A stretch of 64,000 nt of DNA from Lumbricus terrestris (lineage: Eukaryota; Annelida; Clitellata; Crassiclitellata; Lumbricidae): positions 35,477,289-35,541,288 of the forward strand of contig OX457042.1 of NCBI GenBank assembly GCA_949752735.1, in the 5' to 3' direction. The position numbers and the translations under genes are program-made. The notes under the pieces are model-generated. The model made no database searches, had not been told where the DNA came from, and was given only the letters and a program-made list of their open reading frames with translations. Each line of letters opens with the position of its first letter. Within the stretch, counting starts at the first letter, position 1. This document shows positions 19,708-28,617 of the stretch, piece by piece.

Positions 19708-20433
19708 CTATGGTCGTAAGAATGCGAGGGAAAAGTCCTTAGCAACTATGCCCAAAGCGGTGGTTGAATAAACGCCTATCTCGAGGTAGTCGTTTTCGGT
19801 TAGATAAAGTATGGTACTACCTGTTGCATTGATAGTTGAACCTGACGCACCCTCTCCACCCGCAATTTGCATATGCACCCCGGAATTTTTATACAGGTAA
19901 ACGAAACCCGAAGTAGCAGCACCGTATATACGAAATTCTATGTGCGTCGAAACGATATAGCAACCGGCTTTTCCGGGCTCGATTATAGTAGTCCCTATTC
20001 TACCGTTGAACTCTCTATCCAATCTGTCTTTGCCGAAAGAAACTTTTGTGTAAGTTTCGGCGCGTATGGCTTGCGTAGCTGAAGAGTACATGCTAATCAC
20101 GGGTCCGATTGCTTTCGTGTTGACATATTTTTCAGCCGTTGCATCGACGTATTTCTTGTTAGTCAAATGATTATCGTTCGTCGGTACATTATCGTGATTC
20201 GTTATTAAATCTATAGCCTGTCCTCGACTTAGTGCCTCATCCATTCCCGCTTCCGAAGTATTCGTTGTAGGTAGACCTTTTATCACGCGACCATTCATAT
20301 CTAGATCTCCAGTAACAGGGTTTGCTCCATCTGCCCTTAGAAAAGTACTGTTTGCCTGAGTTAATGTGACGCCGCCCGATATTACTCGTGGCGCTGATTC
20401 GCTAACCATTTGTCCAAATATGTTTACAGGCAT
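19708..20433 (-). CDS. C1q-like fibre protein 2 (paralogue)
   Basis: The start is set at ATG 20433 because AATAAA abuts it and the product then begins MPVNIFGQM, matching the neighbour. A longer reading to 20502 would overlap the protease gene. Layout: shared anchor, a shaft about 25 residues longer than in protein 1 (TFLRADGANPVTGDLDMNG ... NLTNKKYVD-type), then a C1q-like head (IIEPGKAGCYIVSTHIEFR ... ENDYLEIGV). Anchors are near-identical while heads have diverged, as expected for receptor-binding proteins after a tandem duplication. Confidence 0.7.
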   Translation of the reverse strand: MPVNIFGQMVSESAPRVISGGVTLTQANSTFLRADGANPVTGDLDMNGRVIKGLPTTNTSEAGMDEALSRGQAIDLITNHDNVPTNDNHLTNKKYVDATAEKYVNTKAIGPVISMYSSATQAIRAETYTKVSFGKDRLDREFNGRIGTTIIEPGKAGCYIVSTHIEFRIYGAATSGFVYLYKNSGVHMQIAGGEGASGSTINATGSTILYLTENDYLEIGVYSTTALGIVAKDFSLAFLRP

Positions 20434-20461
20434 TTTATTACGCGATAATATTAATACAAAA

Positions 20462-20896
20462 TCAATACAAACTATTGATAACATTTTGAAATTTACAACC
20501 ATCAGTCATCGTCTTTTTCAAAACATACAAACATAGATGGCCACAAAACACTTCATTATCCGGTTGAATGCGTTCACTATTGTAGTACACGGGGCTATGC
20601 AAATACTTGATGAGCTCTGTGGGTGGTGGGAGACCGTAGCTGTCGAAATATATTTTATCCTTGCCGTTCTTTGAAAAAAGGACCCAGTGCGTTCCTTCAC
20701 CCTTCGAGTCATCTAGGTTCAATATCCCGCATTCATTCCGTCTAGGTTTTTTCGGTAGTTCGTCTCGTAAGAAGACGCCCCGGAAGTTTGGGATATTTAG
20801 CTTTTTCGCGGCATCAATCAGCTGTATGTTTGATAGAGGGATATTTGGTAGTACGATGCCCTCGATATTTATCTCTTTGTATGTCTCAAAACTCAT
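20462..20896 (-). CDS. PRO: Adenain-like cysteine protease
   Basis: In the 148-residue reading from 20908, the motifs are His74 (GTHWVLF), Asp89 (IYFDSYG), Gln115 (ERIQ) and Cys122 (FCGHLC). This is the order of the adenovirus/Ulp1-type C5/C48 proteases that mature virions. I start at the fifth codon, ATG 20896, because TGTAAA abuts it and the product then begins MSFETYKEI. At about 144 aa it is shorter than adenain (204). VXGG sites in the PLA2-like, pX-like and 16845 proteins are plausible substrates. All catalytic residues are present. Confidence 0.85.
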   Translation of the reverse strand: MSFETYKEINIEGIVLPNIPLSNIQLIDAAKKLNIPNFRGVFLRDELPKKPRRNECGILNLDDSKGEGTHWVLFSKNGKDKIYFDSYGLPPPTELIKYLHSPVYYNSERIQPDNEVFCGHLCLYVLKKTMTDGCKFQNVINSLY

Positions 20897-20897
20897 T

Positions 20898-21506
20898 TTA
20901 CATTTCACCTAAATGTTTTATAAAAAAATACGCTTTTTCCCTCTGATCTATTTTGTTCGCTTTTTGCATATTTGTTTCCAATAGCACCGGGCGTATATTC
21001 AACCAATTCACAGCTTTATGAAGTTCTTTTTCATCTGACAAGTCGAATGATGATATTGGTAAAACAAAATCGAGATGCCAAACCGAACCGTAATTGTTCA
21101 TAGTCATACCCTCTTCAAACTGATATTCAATCCATTTCGTAAATGTTTTAAGACCGATACCGATTTTACTTTTGAGCCATATTGGGATTTCCATTTTTTG
21201 AGCTTCCACGCGGGTGAGATAATATTTATGCCTACAATTTTTGCATTCATTAGCATGTCCATCTTTTTGAAATCGATTTTTAACGTATTCCGATATGTTC
21301 TTATCTATTTTGCACCGGCTGCAAACTTTTCTATCTTTCGTTTCTCTGTTCTCTAGCATTGCATATTTATGTGCACGTTCCTTTGCTTTGATATTATGAC
21401 ACGTTTTGCAGCTCGAATAACTTCCGTTCCTTTTTGATTTATCTTTATGAAATTCGTCCAAACTTTTTTCAATTTTGCATTTGGAACACACTTTTGAGTC
21501 AGCCAT
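20898..21506 (-). CDS. Zinc-finger HNH-type nuclease-like protein
   Basis: The product is 202 aa. Two similar zinc-ribbon units come first, CSKC...CKTC (about 7-36) and CSRC...CKNC (about 62-91). Near the C-terminus is an HNH-like core (WHLDFVLPISSFDL, then WLNIRPVLLETN and KANKI), the form found in giant-virus and phage HNH proteins. The usual Asp-His pair reads Asp-Phe here, so cleavage activity is doubtful. It lies between the protease and polymerase genes, with ATATAAA against its ATG. It may be an element-borne homing-type gene or a domesticated DNA-binding protein. Confidence 0.68.
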   Translation of the reverse strand: MADSKVCSKCKIEKSLDEFHKDKSKRNGSYSSCKTCHNIKAKERAHKYAMLENRETKDRKVCSRCKIDKNISEYVKNRFQKDGHANECKNCRHKYYLTRVEAQKMEIPIWLKSKIGIGLKTFTKWIEYQFEEGMTMNNYGSVWHLDFVLPISSFDLSDEKELHKAVNWLNIRPVLLETNMQKANKIDQREKAYFFIKHLGEM

Positions 21507-21534
21507 TTTATATTAGAAATTTTTTTTCTTTAGC

Positions 21535-24500
21535 CTAAGTCGTTTTCAACGAGTAATGCCCATACGCTAAAGTATGAACCCCATCATCCATTATCACTCG
21601 TTTATCATCATCCGCTGAGAGGGCCACCTTGTTCACTTCTTCGGTGTAAATTTCGTGAAGATGTGACCTAATAACATTCATGCGTCTCGACTGTTCTTTC
21701 CTCGTAAACAGACATTCTTTGTAATCTTCGTGGGTTATGGTTTTCTTGACAACATTCTTTTTCACGCCTTTGCACTTCTTATGATCCACTCCTGCCATCT
21801 TGTAGGAATACAGTTTCGACCTCAAACCCACGAATTCTTCGATCTGTTTACCTGAAGCCTCGTCCTTGAACAAACCTATTACTTTCTTATTCACTCCAGT
21901 TTCAATACCGGACGGATGATCTTTTGGATAATCGCTCGTATCGAACATGCTTCGAACATCGGGAGCTATATCAGCATAGAAATCTTCGGTTTTAATTTCA
22001 TAGGCTAAAGAATCAGTATCTGTGAATAATAGCTTTACCCTGTCTCCATACTTGTTCTTGATGTAATTGTAGTGAAAATCATACATGAGCGTTTTACTCA
22101 AGTCTAGGATACACATACCGAGATATATCGGCTTGTTATACAGCAACGAAGTCTTTTTCATATGAATGGCAATTAAATTTTCATCAAAAATAGTCCGACT
22201 GTCGTAACTCGTTTTAGCCGCTAGTTTTATGGCTTGCTTCTCGCTTGAAACTAATTTTATATCTACGCGAGACTCTATATTTTCGCACGTCTTACCAAAC
22301 ACGCTATTGTTCATAAGTTTAAAAAAGTCTTTCTCGAAATCATTGGTTGCTTTGGTCCTCAGTTTAGTATTTAGATCGATATATTTTTTCATCCAGGTGC
22401 TTTCTTCAAATTTAATTCCTCGATGAATTTTGGTAATCTTCAAACCTAGGCTTTCATACTGCTTCAAATTTTCGTAATGGACAATGTACTTTACTTTGTC
22501 ATTCAGGTTTGGAATGAGTTTAGGAACAGTTGAAGTTTCGGGTGTGATATTCTCAGGAGCAAGAGGGTAGTCATTGTGAAGATCGTGTAAATCTTTGGGA
22601 TATTCCAAGTCGACTTCTAGTATACACCCCATTCCATCTCGTTCGACAATGCTTTTCCAATCGCTCAGCTCGTTATCAGTCATCCATTTGAATCCGTGAG
22701 TCGGTAGATTCTTACACATTGCGTATCCGTACTGATTGTTGGCGTCCAAATAGGCTATAAATGTTGAAGGTTTGCTATCGTCAAACGTTTGCATGTACTT
22801 ATTGTTTGCTTGCCCATAACGATGTGAAATTGTGCTAACGCCGCCTCTTATCCCATGTTTGACCATTAGTATCATATCGTAATCGCTCAATAATTCCAAC
22901 TTTACTACAGTCAACTTTAATAAGGCGTCCCATGAAAGACCTGGAGAAGTGTAATACCAGGCGGGATCTAGGTTGTAGTTCTTCATGCAGACGTCTCTAA
23001 AATTCTCAAAGACATCAGCCAGCAGTAGAACATCTGACACGTTATATAAATCGTGATATTCTCTGAATGTTTTGAAACCGAATTCGTTCCATACTACCTG
23101 TGCGTGGTTGTAGTCTTCGTCACTGATGCCTGAGTCGTTTAGTTTCGAATAGAATGCTGACTTTGGTGGTAGTTCTGTTTCATTCAATTGATCGATGGAG
23201 CTAACGTGGTCGTACGGATACACCCCTTTTCTCAGCAAGAGATCGAGCTGATTGCCGGAGTAGTACTTGCTTATATTTTTACACTGGTCTTTGCTTAGGT
23301 TCTTCGATAGGGAGTCGAGGCTCGCTGGCATGAATCTAAAACTGTCGATGAAACGTAATTCACGCTTGACCTCTTTCTCTTTCCCTTCTTTGTTAATAAA
23401 CTTATCAACTACAACATCTCTGCTAAATGAGATATACTTTTCTTCATTGCTGGGGATGCATTTAATATTTTCATTTTCGCCGCCTCGTAATTTCTTCACG
23501 AATAGATGGCTATCGTAGCCGGTTAGATTATGGAATACTACTGGGAAAAACTTGGGGACTCTATACCTTAGATTACAAATCTTATGTGCTGCGCCTCTGA
23601 ATTCCCCAGTAAGATGACAATGATCTCTTACTCGTATGTCGTTATCATCATCACCATCAAAGAACTCACCCCCGCAGATATGACAGTTAGTAGCTTCATC
23701 GAAACATTTCTGCTCGGTTTTACCGAATATCATTTTCTTTGGAAATTTAAATCGATTATAAATATCTTTTACTTTCTCTACAAGACTGTCAATAAATATC
23801 TGCGCTACATCATCGTCTTCGCTCTTCGCTGTGAACGTTACAGGAGCTTGCGAATATAGGTTATCATCGAAACATTTTATGTGGTAACAAAACGAGCTAG
23901 GAGTATGTTTCTGGTATTTATTGGTGTAAGACGTGCTGGGATCGGGTTGGCATGTATCAATCGGTTTAATGAAGGATTCGAAATCCGCATAGATAATAAA
24001 AGGTACTCGCATTTTTCGATAATAATTTTTAAAACTCAACATAGTTCCTGGGCTTGGGAGTTCTATTCGTTGGGCGTCATGTTGCGAACAGTACTCGATG
24101 TGTTTTTTAAGCGAGTCTTTCGTTCTGTAACCGATTAAACATCTTCTACAATAGTGCATCGAATTTACAGATTTTTCTGTTCGTGCCGCCATCAATCTAT
24201 TAAAGTTCTTGATCCAACAGTAATGCTTCTTTTCACCGTCGGAAATAAGCAGTAGATCTACGCAGGTATCGCTTTCATACTTCGATATAAATAATGGGTA
24301 TACGCTCTTTTCAAAGCCGAAAACGCTAACGCTAATGTTATTACAGCGCTCAAACTTATTTATAATATTAGCATCAGCAGCAACTGGGAACACGATACCG
24401 CCCCAATCGAGTTTCTTAGATTGCTCTACCAGGTCTTTAGTGATTCTTTCAGGGTGGTCATTAGCTGGGTTCAACGCCCTTGTAATACACCATTTGAAAC

Positions 24501-25335
24501 ATTCTTCGTCTTCGTTTTTCATATTAATTATGGCCTTTTTATTTGCCAAATACTCGGGAAGCTGAATATATGAACTACCTTTCAATGGCTTGTATACCAC
24601 TGTATCGATATCCAACTTCAAAACGGCCTTGAATCGCCAATTGCTACCCCGCATCTGATAACTAGCCATGCTCTCCTTAATTTTTTCCACTGCGTTGGTA
24701 TATATTTCCTTCACATCGGTTGCTTCTAAAATAATATCAGTCTTTGATTTGAAATTAGGCTCGGCCGTTGCTATTTCACCGGATTTTATGTCTACTTTCT
24801 CCATTACACACATGAGATTGAGTTGAACTTTTACCTCTCGATTTTTCGCTAACAGCCTAACTACCCGCGATCTTACAGCCTTGAGAAAAGATTCAACATC
24901 GACCCTGTTGTTGCCCTCGATCGTGTATCTTTTTGTAAACCCTTTGATAGCCGTCGCAGTCTCTTGAAGTTTGAACCTATGAATGGGTGGTTTTATTCTT
25001 TCGGGTAACTGACTAATCTCACTAGTCAGCCAATCCGAAAAAGTAGCTTTATTTTTCCCCACAAATTTCCAAATAGTAGACACGAATGTTGTAAGTTCCG
25101 CTTTTCCTAATCTTGAGTATCCTCGTGTGCCTCTCTGTTTCGCAATTTCTCGCAATTCTCGTATAGTACCCAGAGTACGCGTTGGAACCTTGATGTCTGG
25201 TACCCGAGTGCCTAGTCGATCTCCATGCTTTATGAACGCGATGAGATCCGCTTTTCCTAATCTTGAGTATCCTTTTTGTCCTCTCTGTTTTGGAATTTGC
25301 CGCAATTCTTTCAGATTATACGTTGTGTAGTCCAT
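21535..25335 (-). CDS. POLB: Protein-primed family B DNA polymerase
   Basis: This is the replication enzyme of the element. Positions here are counted from ATG 25380. Two tandem SAP/Rho-N-like units (about 20-50 and 72-103, both with KGYSRLGKA or RGYSRLGKA) lead into an N-terminal region, a C2H2 finger near 407 (HYCRRCLIGY) and Exo I near 465 (YADFES). A zinc/HNH insertion follows (CHICGGEF near 567, DHCHLTGEF near 589), then Exo II near 622 (NLTGYDSHLF) and Exo III near 783 (NVSDVLLLAD). The palm motifs are A near 880 (YLDANNQYGYAM), B near 1027 (NNSVFGKTCEN) and C near 1120 (FTDTDSLAYEI). All are intact. I chose ATG 25335 because AATATAAA abuts it; ATG 25380 would add 15 residues. Confidence 0.95.
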   Translation of the reverse strand: MDYTTYNLKELRQIPKQRGQKGYSRLGKADLIAFIKHGDRLGTRVPDIKVPTRTLGTIRELREIAKQRGTRGYSRLGKAELTTFVSTIWKFVGKNKATFSDWLTSEISQLPERIKPPIHRFKLQETATAIKGFTKRYTIEGNNRVDVESFLKAVRSRVVRLLAKNREVKVQLNLMCVMEKVDIKSGEIATAEPNFKSKTDIILEATDVKEIYTNAVEKIKESMASYQMRGSNWRFKAVLKLDIDTVVYKPLKGSSYIQLPEYLANKKAIINMKNEDEECFKWCITRALNPANDHPERITKDLVEQSKKLDWGGIVFPVAADANIINKFERCNNISVSVFGFEKSVYPLFISKYESDTCVDLLLISDGEKKHYCWIKNFNRLMAARTEKSVNSMHYCRRCLIGYRTKDSLKKHIEYCSQHDAQRIELPSPGTMLSFKNYYRKMRVPFIIYADFESFIKPIDTCQPDPSTSYTNKYQKHTPSSFCYHIKCFDDNLYSQAPVTFTAKSEDDDVAQIFIDSLVEKVKDIYNRFKFPKKMIFGKTEQKCFDEATNCHICGGEFFDGDDDNDIRVRDHCHLTGEFRGAAHKICNLRYRVPKFFPVVFHNLTGYDSHLFVKKLRGGENENIKCIPSNEEKYISFSRDVVVDKFINKEGKEKEVKRELRFIDSFRFMPASLDSLSKNLSKDQCKNISKYYSGNQLDLLLRKGVYPYDHVSSIDQLNETELPPKSAFYSKLNDSGISDEDYNHAQVVWNEFGFKTFREYHDLYNVSDVLLLADVFENFRDVCMKNYNLDPAWYYTSPGLSWDALLKLTVVKLELLSDYDMILMVKHGIRGGVSTISHRYGQANNKYMQTFDDSKPSTFIAYLDANNQYGYAMCKNLPTHGFKWMTDNELSDWKSIVERDGMGCILEVDLEYPKDLHDLHNDYPLAPENITPETSTVPKLIPNLNDKVKYIVHYENLKQYESLGLKITKIHRGIKFEESTWMKKYIDLNTKLRTKATNDFEKDFFKLMNNSVFGKTCENIESRVDIKLVSSEKQAIKLAAKTSYDSRTIFDENLIAIHMKKTSLLYNKPIYLGMCILDLSKTLMYDFHYNYIKNKYGDRVKLLFTDTDSLAYEIKTEDFYADIAPDVRSMFDTSDYPKDHPSGIETGVNKKVIGLFKDEASGKQIEEFVGLRSKLYSYKMAGVDHKKCKGVKKNVVKKTITHEDYKECLFTRKEQSRRMNVIRSHLHEIYTEEVNKVALSADDDKRVIMDDGVHTLAYGHYSLKTT

Positions 25336-25380
25336 TTTATATTGGGATTTCTTGTCTTTAAGTTGAGTTGTATATTCCAT

Positions 25381-25529
25381 TTTTCAGTTATTTTATATAC
25401 ACAAGAGAAAAAAATTGTTATGATTAAGTGACTCATCGATACCATGGTAATTCCCACTCACCCTATGACTCATCATCGAAACTACCGTGAATTCCTGGTG
25501 TGATGAGTCATAGGCACGTGCTGGGTGGA
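25381..25529. promoter_or_regulatory. Polymerase upstream region with three AP-1-like sites
   Basis: TGACTCA stands at 25429-25435 and 25466-25472, and TGAGTCA at 25504-25510. The last two lie in the arms of a 14-bp hairpin (CCTATGACTCATCA at 25462-25475, complement at 25501-25514). TATATAAAATAA lies at about 25391-25402 on the minus strand. It is the only non-coding gap between the polymerase gene and the right TIR, so it should hold the polymerase promoter. Confidence 0.5.
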
Positions 25530-26029
25530 TATTTTTTGAACCAGGGATTAGGTTTATGCATGACGGATCGAAACTGGCGGAAATTCCCTATTTTTTGAAC
25601 CATGGTTATGGGGTGACATATTTTTGAACCATGGTTATGGGGTGACATATTTTTGAACCATGGTTATGGGGTGACATATTTTTGAACCATGGTTATGGGG
25701 TGACATATTTTTTGAACCATGGTTATGGGTCGACATATTTTTTGAACCATGGTTATGGGGTGACATATTTTTTGAACCATGGTTATGGGGTGACATATTT
25801 TTTGAACCATGGTTATGGGGTGACATATTTTTTGAACCATGGTTATGGGGTGACATATTTTTGAACCATGGTTATGGGGTGACATATTTTTTGAACCATG
25901 GTTATGGGTCGACATATTTTTTGAACCATGGTTATGGGGTGACATATTTTTTGAACCATGGTTATGGGGTGACATTTTTTGAACCATGGTTATGGGTCGA
26001 TGTCTTAGAATAGTCTTAACCTATCTACT
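25530..26029 (-). repeat. Polinton right terminal inverted repeat
   Basis: This is the mirror of 8251-8720, with 14 tandem 30-bp units instead of 13. The outer four units match the left side in order, including the TGTCGACCC variant at the third/fourth junction. The inner array differs, with a second TGTCGACCC variant at about 25728-25736. The inner unique part (CTGGTTCAAAAAATA and the neighbouring 50 bp) is shared. Confidence 0.95.
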
Positions 26030-26035
26030 ATTGTA
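26030..26035. other. Polinton target-site duplication, right (ATTGTA)
   Basis: Exact copy of 8245-8250, directly after the CT end of the element. Confidence 0.93.
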
Positions 26036-26669
26036 TCCGATTCTTTTGTAAAGACCGAATGCGTCTTTACGGTGAAGTTTCGTTTGCGTTTGAATAGCAA
26101 AACTTTGGATATAATTTATGTGTTCTTTGCGCGCAATTCGCATGCAAGCTGTGATTGAGATTGAAAGTCTGTTTTGTGCAGCTTAATAATTTATTTATTA
26201 TAACATTCATCTGATCACGGGATCACTGCGCATACTAAAATGTGATTTTTTTTATCTGCGTTTGCCTCCGTTTTATTGATGGCTTGTTTGTGACAAGGTA
26301 TAAATTATGGTTACCTTTTATATACTTCTACATGTAATTTTGACAGAATGATGTGTGTAAGTATTTAATCGTAAATAACCGTAGGGCTATACGGCCAGCA
26401 TAAAAATACAAATGCATGCAGACTATTACCTCTAAATACGCACCCCACACAAATAAGCCTATATATATATATAATATTATACTGAACACACTCATTCATG
26501 ACAGCAGATTGCAGAAGTCAGGTCTTTGAAAGACGGCATCAAGTTCTATTGACCGAAGGTTATTGAAGGCTGTTTTTGCTTTTCAACTACGCGTTTCGTC
26601 CAGAAGTCTCTACAGGCAGTAAACAGACTACAGGCTCTCATCGTTCGCTGTATCTTGCCAGTTTGAAGA

Positions 26670-26706
26670 ATGAAAGCAGTTTTCTTCTTATGCTTGGCTG
26701 CGTTGG
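26670..26706 (+). CDS. Kringle gene A, exon 1 (signal peptide start)
   Basis: ATG opens MKAVFFLCLAAL followed by a single G, then a GTGAGC splice donor (phase 1). This is the hydrophobic core of a secretory signal peptide. The same exon, with one amino-acid change, stands at 54562 in copy B. Conservation of frame, donor and phase between the copies supports a real exon. Confidence 0.72.
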
Positions 26707-27239
26707 GTGAGCAGATCTATTATGCGATGATTACATTAATTTATTTGAACGACTGCTGCTCTTGTTATAATTAAGCCTATTTCTACCGAAGCGAATTACT
26801 TTTCAGTTGAAATTACATTAAGCGCTAAATTTCAGGAATTGAACGACCTAGGCATGGGCGGAAACTTAGGGAAGAACAGGGGTCGGTCTTCCCAAGGCTT
26901 GTGAGAGACGAGGGTGCTCGTATTACCCCAGTATTTACGAAATATTCATGTAAATTTCTACAGTGGCATACACTGTTTAGCCATTTATGAGCAATTTTGG
27001 TATGATAACAGCTTAAAATTCTGCCATAAGCCTACATGTGCTAATAAAAACATAAACAATGGTAGGGGATATTTATTGAAATCTTAAGCCAAGTCTCAGA
27101 GCATTTAAATCATGAGTAACTTTATTAAGATGACAGTTCTAAGAGCTACGGTTTCCAGAAATTGAAAGTAATTGGGAGGCGACACCTGAAGTCTCGAATG
27201 AACAAACTGCATTAGGCCCTATCAGTCAGCCACATTGCA

Positions 27240-27425
27240 TGTGTCGCGGACGCCACGCGGTGTTGTAGTGGGTATGTTCGACGCCTTTCAGCCGAAGGGT
27301 TGCAGGTTCGAATCCACCTCAAGTCAGCGCTCCGGCGTGAAACTTTGATGCAGTGTCCGCCCTGTAGTCGGGAGCGCATCTGAGTAGAGGACCTGATGGG
27401 GTGCTAAAATAAGTGCACATGCAAA
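27240..27425 (+). repeat. tRNA-derived SINE, family 1, copy A
   Basis: A tRNA-like head has the RNA polymerase III B box GGTTCGAATCC at 27305-27315. The body is shared with 55365-55585 (TCCGATGCAGTGTCCGCTCT-like, then GTAGTCGGGAGCGC). It is part of the segmental duplication, so it was present before duplication. This copy has lost about 50 bp after the B box. Confidence 0.8.
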
Positions 27426-27569
27426 CAAATTGTTTGTATGTGCATTCATATGGATCCTATAAAGAAAGCTCATACAATTATTTCGAAAGGGCACACATGA
27501 TAATGATTCACATGAATCTATTGCGAACGAATTCGCTGGCAAGGAGCTAAGTGAAACGATATTGAGGTT

Positions 27570-28275
27570 TCTATTAAGCCTATAATAGGTTGCAAATGTC
27601 TTCTATTAAGCCTATAATAGGTTGCAAATGTTTTCTATTGAGCCTATAATAGGTTGCAAATGTTTTCTATTGAGCCTAAAATAGGTTGCAAATGTTTTCT
27701 ATTAAACCTATAATAGGTTCCAAATGTCTTCTATTGAACCTATAATAGGTTGCAAATGTTTTCTACTAAGCCTATAATAGGTTGCAAATGTTTTCTATTA
27801 AGCCTATAATAGGTTGCAAATGTTTTCTATTAAACCAATAATAGGTTGCAAATGTTTTCTTTTAAGTCTATAATAGATTGCAAATATTTTCTATTAAGCC
27901 TATAAAAGGTTGCAAATGTCTTCTGTTAAGCCTATAATAGGTTGTAAATATCTTCTATTAAGCCTATAATAGGTTGCAAATGTATTCTATTAAGCCTATG
28001 ATAGGTTGCAAATGTTTTCTATAAAGCCTATAATAGGTTGCAAATGTTTTCTATTAAGCCTATAATAGGTTGCAAATGTTTTCTATTAAACCTATGATAG
28101 GTTGCAATTGTCTTTTATTAAGCCTATAATAGGTTGCAAATGTTTTCTATTGAGCCTATAATAGGTTGCAAATGTTTTCTATTAAGCCTATAATAGGTTG
28201 CAAATGTTTTCTATTAAGCCTATAATAGGTTGAAAATGTTTTCTATTAAGCCTAAAATAGTTTGCAGATGTATGA
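27570..28275. repeat. 32-33-bp minisatellite, about 22 copies
   Basis: The unit is TTCTATTAAGCCTATAATAG followed by GTTGCAAATGTT. The core AAGCCTATAATAGGTT contains an imperfect palindrome, CCTATAATAGG. The corresponding place in copy B (57338-57410) has only about two units, so the array grew after the duplication, or contracted in B. Confidence 0.93.
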
Positions 28276-28301
28276 TGATCATGCGTCTTTTTATGTTGTA
28301 G

Positions 28302-28352
28302 GACTCATCTTGGCTCAAACGCAGAAACCAAACTCCAAAACGCTTACGGAGG
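28302..28352 (+). CDS. Kringle gene A, exon 2 (linker)
   Basis: A 51-bp phase 1-1 exon between TATGTTGTAG and a G|GTAAAT donor. It encodes the end of the signal peptide and a short linker (LILAQTQKPNSKTLTE). Its copy-B counterpart (57441-57497) has the same splice sites and phase but differs by 2 codons and several substitutions. Confidence 0.65.
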
Positions 28353-28429
28353 GTAAATTCTTTGTGTTTTTGCAAAAACTAATTAACAAATTATCGTACA
28401 TGCATGTATGTTGGACGTTGTTGGTATGT

Positions 28430-28614
28430 TTGTATGTTTGTATGTATGTATGTATGTATGTATGTATGCATGCATGTATGTATGTATGTATGTACGTACG
28501 TACGTACGTACGTACGTACGTACGTACGTACGTATGTATGTATGTATGTATGTATGTATGTATGTATGTATGTATGTATGTATGTATGTATGTATGTATG
28601 TATGTATGTATGCA
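28430..28614. repeat. (ATGT)n/(ACGT)n microsatellite
   Basis: A GTAT run with a central GTAC block at 28494-28532. The open frames across it on both strands are simple-repeat artefacts. Confidence 0.98.
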
Positions 28615-28617
28615 GTG

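Larger units (their letters stand above)
8251..26029. mobile_element. Maverick/Polinton element, 17,779 bp
   Basis: Both ends are seen directly: AGTAGATAGGTTAAGACTAT at 8251 is mirrored at 26029, and a 6-bp duplication flanks them. Inside lie all the hallmark genes: family B polymerase, retroviral-type integrase, adenain-like protease, packaging ATPase and capsid proteins. Size, AG...CT ends and duplication length fit the group. Genes 10625-12060 and 19044-25380 lie on the minus strand, and 12090-19017 on the plus strand. Three genes carry lesions (ATPase frameshift, a nonsense codon at 14355, shortened integrase) while the polymerase, MCP and protease are open. This copy is therefore probably not autonomous, but it is young enough that its duplication is intact. 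Confidence 0.97.

Noticed and set aside
20434..20502. N-terminal extension of fibre protein 2
   Set aside because: It overlaps the protease gene, lacks a start motif and is absent from the paralogue.
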